A stretch of DNA of 26,481 bases from JAICIG01 sp035532215 (GTDB lineage: Bacteria; Planctomycetota; Planctomycetia; Pirellulales; JAICIG01): assembly GCA_035532215.1 (NCBI GenBank), contig DATKRK010000357.1, forward strand, positions 1 to 26,481. Direction: 5' to 3'. The position numbers were made by a program, and so were the translations under genes. This document shows, piece by piece, positions 25,792 to 26,481 of this stretch (position 1 is its first letter; every line of letters starts with the position of its first letter). The notes under the pieces are model-generated. The model made no database searches and was not told the DNA's origin. It was given only the letters and a program-made list of their open reading frames with translations.

Positions 25792-26367
25792 ATGAGCGGC
25801 AGCGTTGAAACGAGCGATCATGCGGAGAATTGGGCGATTGAGCCTGCCCCCGCCACGAGATTTTGGCAGCGCCGCTGGCTTTCGCTGCTGATCATGGTGG
25901 TGGTCTTCTGCTCGGGCGCCGCAATCGGCAGCGGGCTGACCACGATATCCATCGAGAGCATCTACCAAGAACGCTGGCGGCGCCCTTGGAACGGCCAAAA
26001 GCGCATGTTGGAGGCGCTCAATCGCGAGCTCGACCTGTCCGATTCGCAAACGGCCGAAGTCTCGCAGATCCTGAAAAAACACGACGAAGCGGTGAAAAAA
26101 ATCTGGTCGGAAGAAGTCGGCCCGAAAATGCAAACGCTCGTCAAACAGCTCGACGGCCGCATTGCCGCCGTGCTGACGCCCGAACAAGAGCCGCTTTGGC
26201 ACGCTTGGCTGGACAAACGCAAAAGCAGGGTTTGTCCGCCGCCACCCCGAACTTCGAGGCACGGACGCGACGGGCGGCCTCATGCCGATCGCAATCGCCG
26301 CCCGCCGCCGCCCCCCCAAATCGGACGACGCTTAAAAGGCCCGATAGGGGTAGGGAGAGCCGATTGA
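25792..26367 (+). CDS. Membrane-anchored Spy/CpxP-like periplasmic sensor (CnrX-like layout), C-terminus altered by intron
   Basis: The open frame has 191 residues. One membrane helix (about 29-50, LSLLIMVVVFCSGAAIGSGL) follows a polar N-terminus. The periplasmic part is helical: LNRELDLSDSQTAEVSQILKKHDEAVKKIW (76-105) and LDGRIAAVLTPEQEPLWHAWL (120-140). The paired L(S/T)xxQ-type motifs are those of the Spy/CpxP/ZraP and CnrX group of metal or misfolding sensors. After residue 146 the sequence becomes Pro/Arg-rich, and the last eight codons plus the TGA lie inside the group II intron that begins at 26344, so the true C-terminus is not known. The ribosome site (AAGGG, 25777 on) is weak. It probably signals to the small membrane protein and the ECF factor upstream. 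Confidence 0.78.
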   Translation: MSGSVETSDHAENWAIEPAPATRFWQRRWLSLLIMVVVFCSGAAIGSGLTTISIESIYQERWRRPWNGQKRMLEALNRELDLSDSQTAEVSQILKKHDEAVKKIWSEEVGPKMQTLVKQLDGRIAAVLTPEQEPLWHAWLDKRKSRVCPPPPRTSRHGRDGRPHADRNRRPPPPPQIGRRLKGPIGVGRAD

Positions 26368-26481
26368 GTTCGGCTCCCCCTCCCTCCGAACCGTACGGGC
26401 GGTTTTCCCGCATACGGCTCTCCGGTTAGGAGGTTCCTGTGGATTGGACGAAACGAACGTGGGTCGCACTCAGGTTGATGA
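26344..26481 (-). mobile_element. Group II intron, 3' part (domains VI, V and part of IV); rest beyond the window
   Basis: On the minus strand, 26420-26388 reads as a 33-nt domain V. The stem GAGCCGTA / TACGGTTC is fully paired (with one G-T), with the catalytic AGC near the base, then GCGG-GAAAA-CCGC as the apical hairpin and a CC bulge. Directly after it, domain VI pairs GGGAGGGGGAGCCGA with TCGGCTCTCCCTACCC, leaving one bulged A opposite position 26351. This branch-point candidate is the eighth base from a 3' end in CCCCTAT (26350-26344), ending in AT as group II introns do. Positions 26421-26481 would be domain IV, where any intron-encoded reverse transcriptase would end further right. 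The intron is antisense to the sensor gene. Structure identification is strong; the intron class cannot be told from this part. Confidence 0.88.

Noticed and set aside
26141..26413. A minus-strand frame beginning MRENRPYGSEGG
   Set aside because: This peptide is the translation of group II intron domains V and VI running into antisense of the sensor gene, not a protein.

Overview
The window is high-GC bacterial DNA, most likely from a planctomycete (Pirellulales-like). This is inferred from gene content: a Tat-exported DUF1501 protein, two DUF1559-type proteins, DapL, exported amidohydrolases, VWA-domain membrane proteins, a very large TolC-like lipoprotein and many palindromic intergenic repeats. 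No rRNA, tRNA, CRISPR array or recognisable defence island was seen.

Layout. 1-7052 (+ strand): a secreted Cys-rich protein, a di-haem cytochrome c peroxidase, exported MsrA, a GH88-like unsaturated glycuronyl hydrolase, IspG, a four-helix membrane protein and an exported protein with two Cys-rich metal-site modules, closed by a clear intrinsic terminator. 7053-10323: a short ORF with a perfect Shine-Dalgarno, a MITE-like element, then a membrane pyrophosphatase of the K+-independent type. 10342-12863 (- strand): DUF1501 protein followed by an amidohydrolase. 12976-13104: an orphan 3' gene remnant. 13232-15005 (+): a tandem pair of DUF1559 paralogues with helical anchors instead of pilin-like N-termini. 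15074-24144 (- strand): DapL, a VWA membrane protein, a Tat amidohydrolase, a second, larger VWA membrane protein and a 958-residue TolC-like lipoprotein with a Gly-rich insert. 24858-26367 (+): an ECF sigma factor, a small single-pass protein and a Spy/CpxP-like anchored sensor, laid out like the CnrH/CnrY/CnrX metal-response trio. The right edge (26344-26481) is the 3' end of a group II intron on the minus strand, with domains V and VI readable and the rest outside the window. It cuts the tail of the sensor gene.

The main themes are envelope and periplasmic functions (redox repair, metal handling, export, transmembrane signalling) and an unusual density of palindromic repeats. Several repeats provide the stop codons or tails of neighbouring genes. 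The best candidates for something new are the ECF/small-TM/Spy-like trio interrupted by the intron, and the MITE-like family with at least two full copies and one fragment here.
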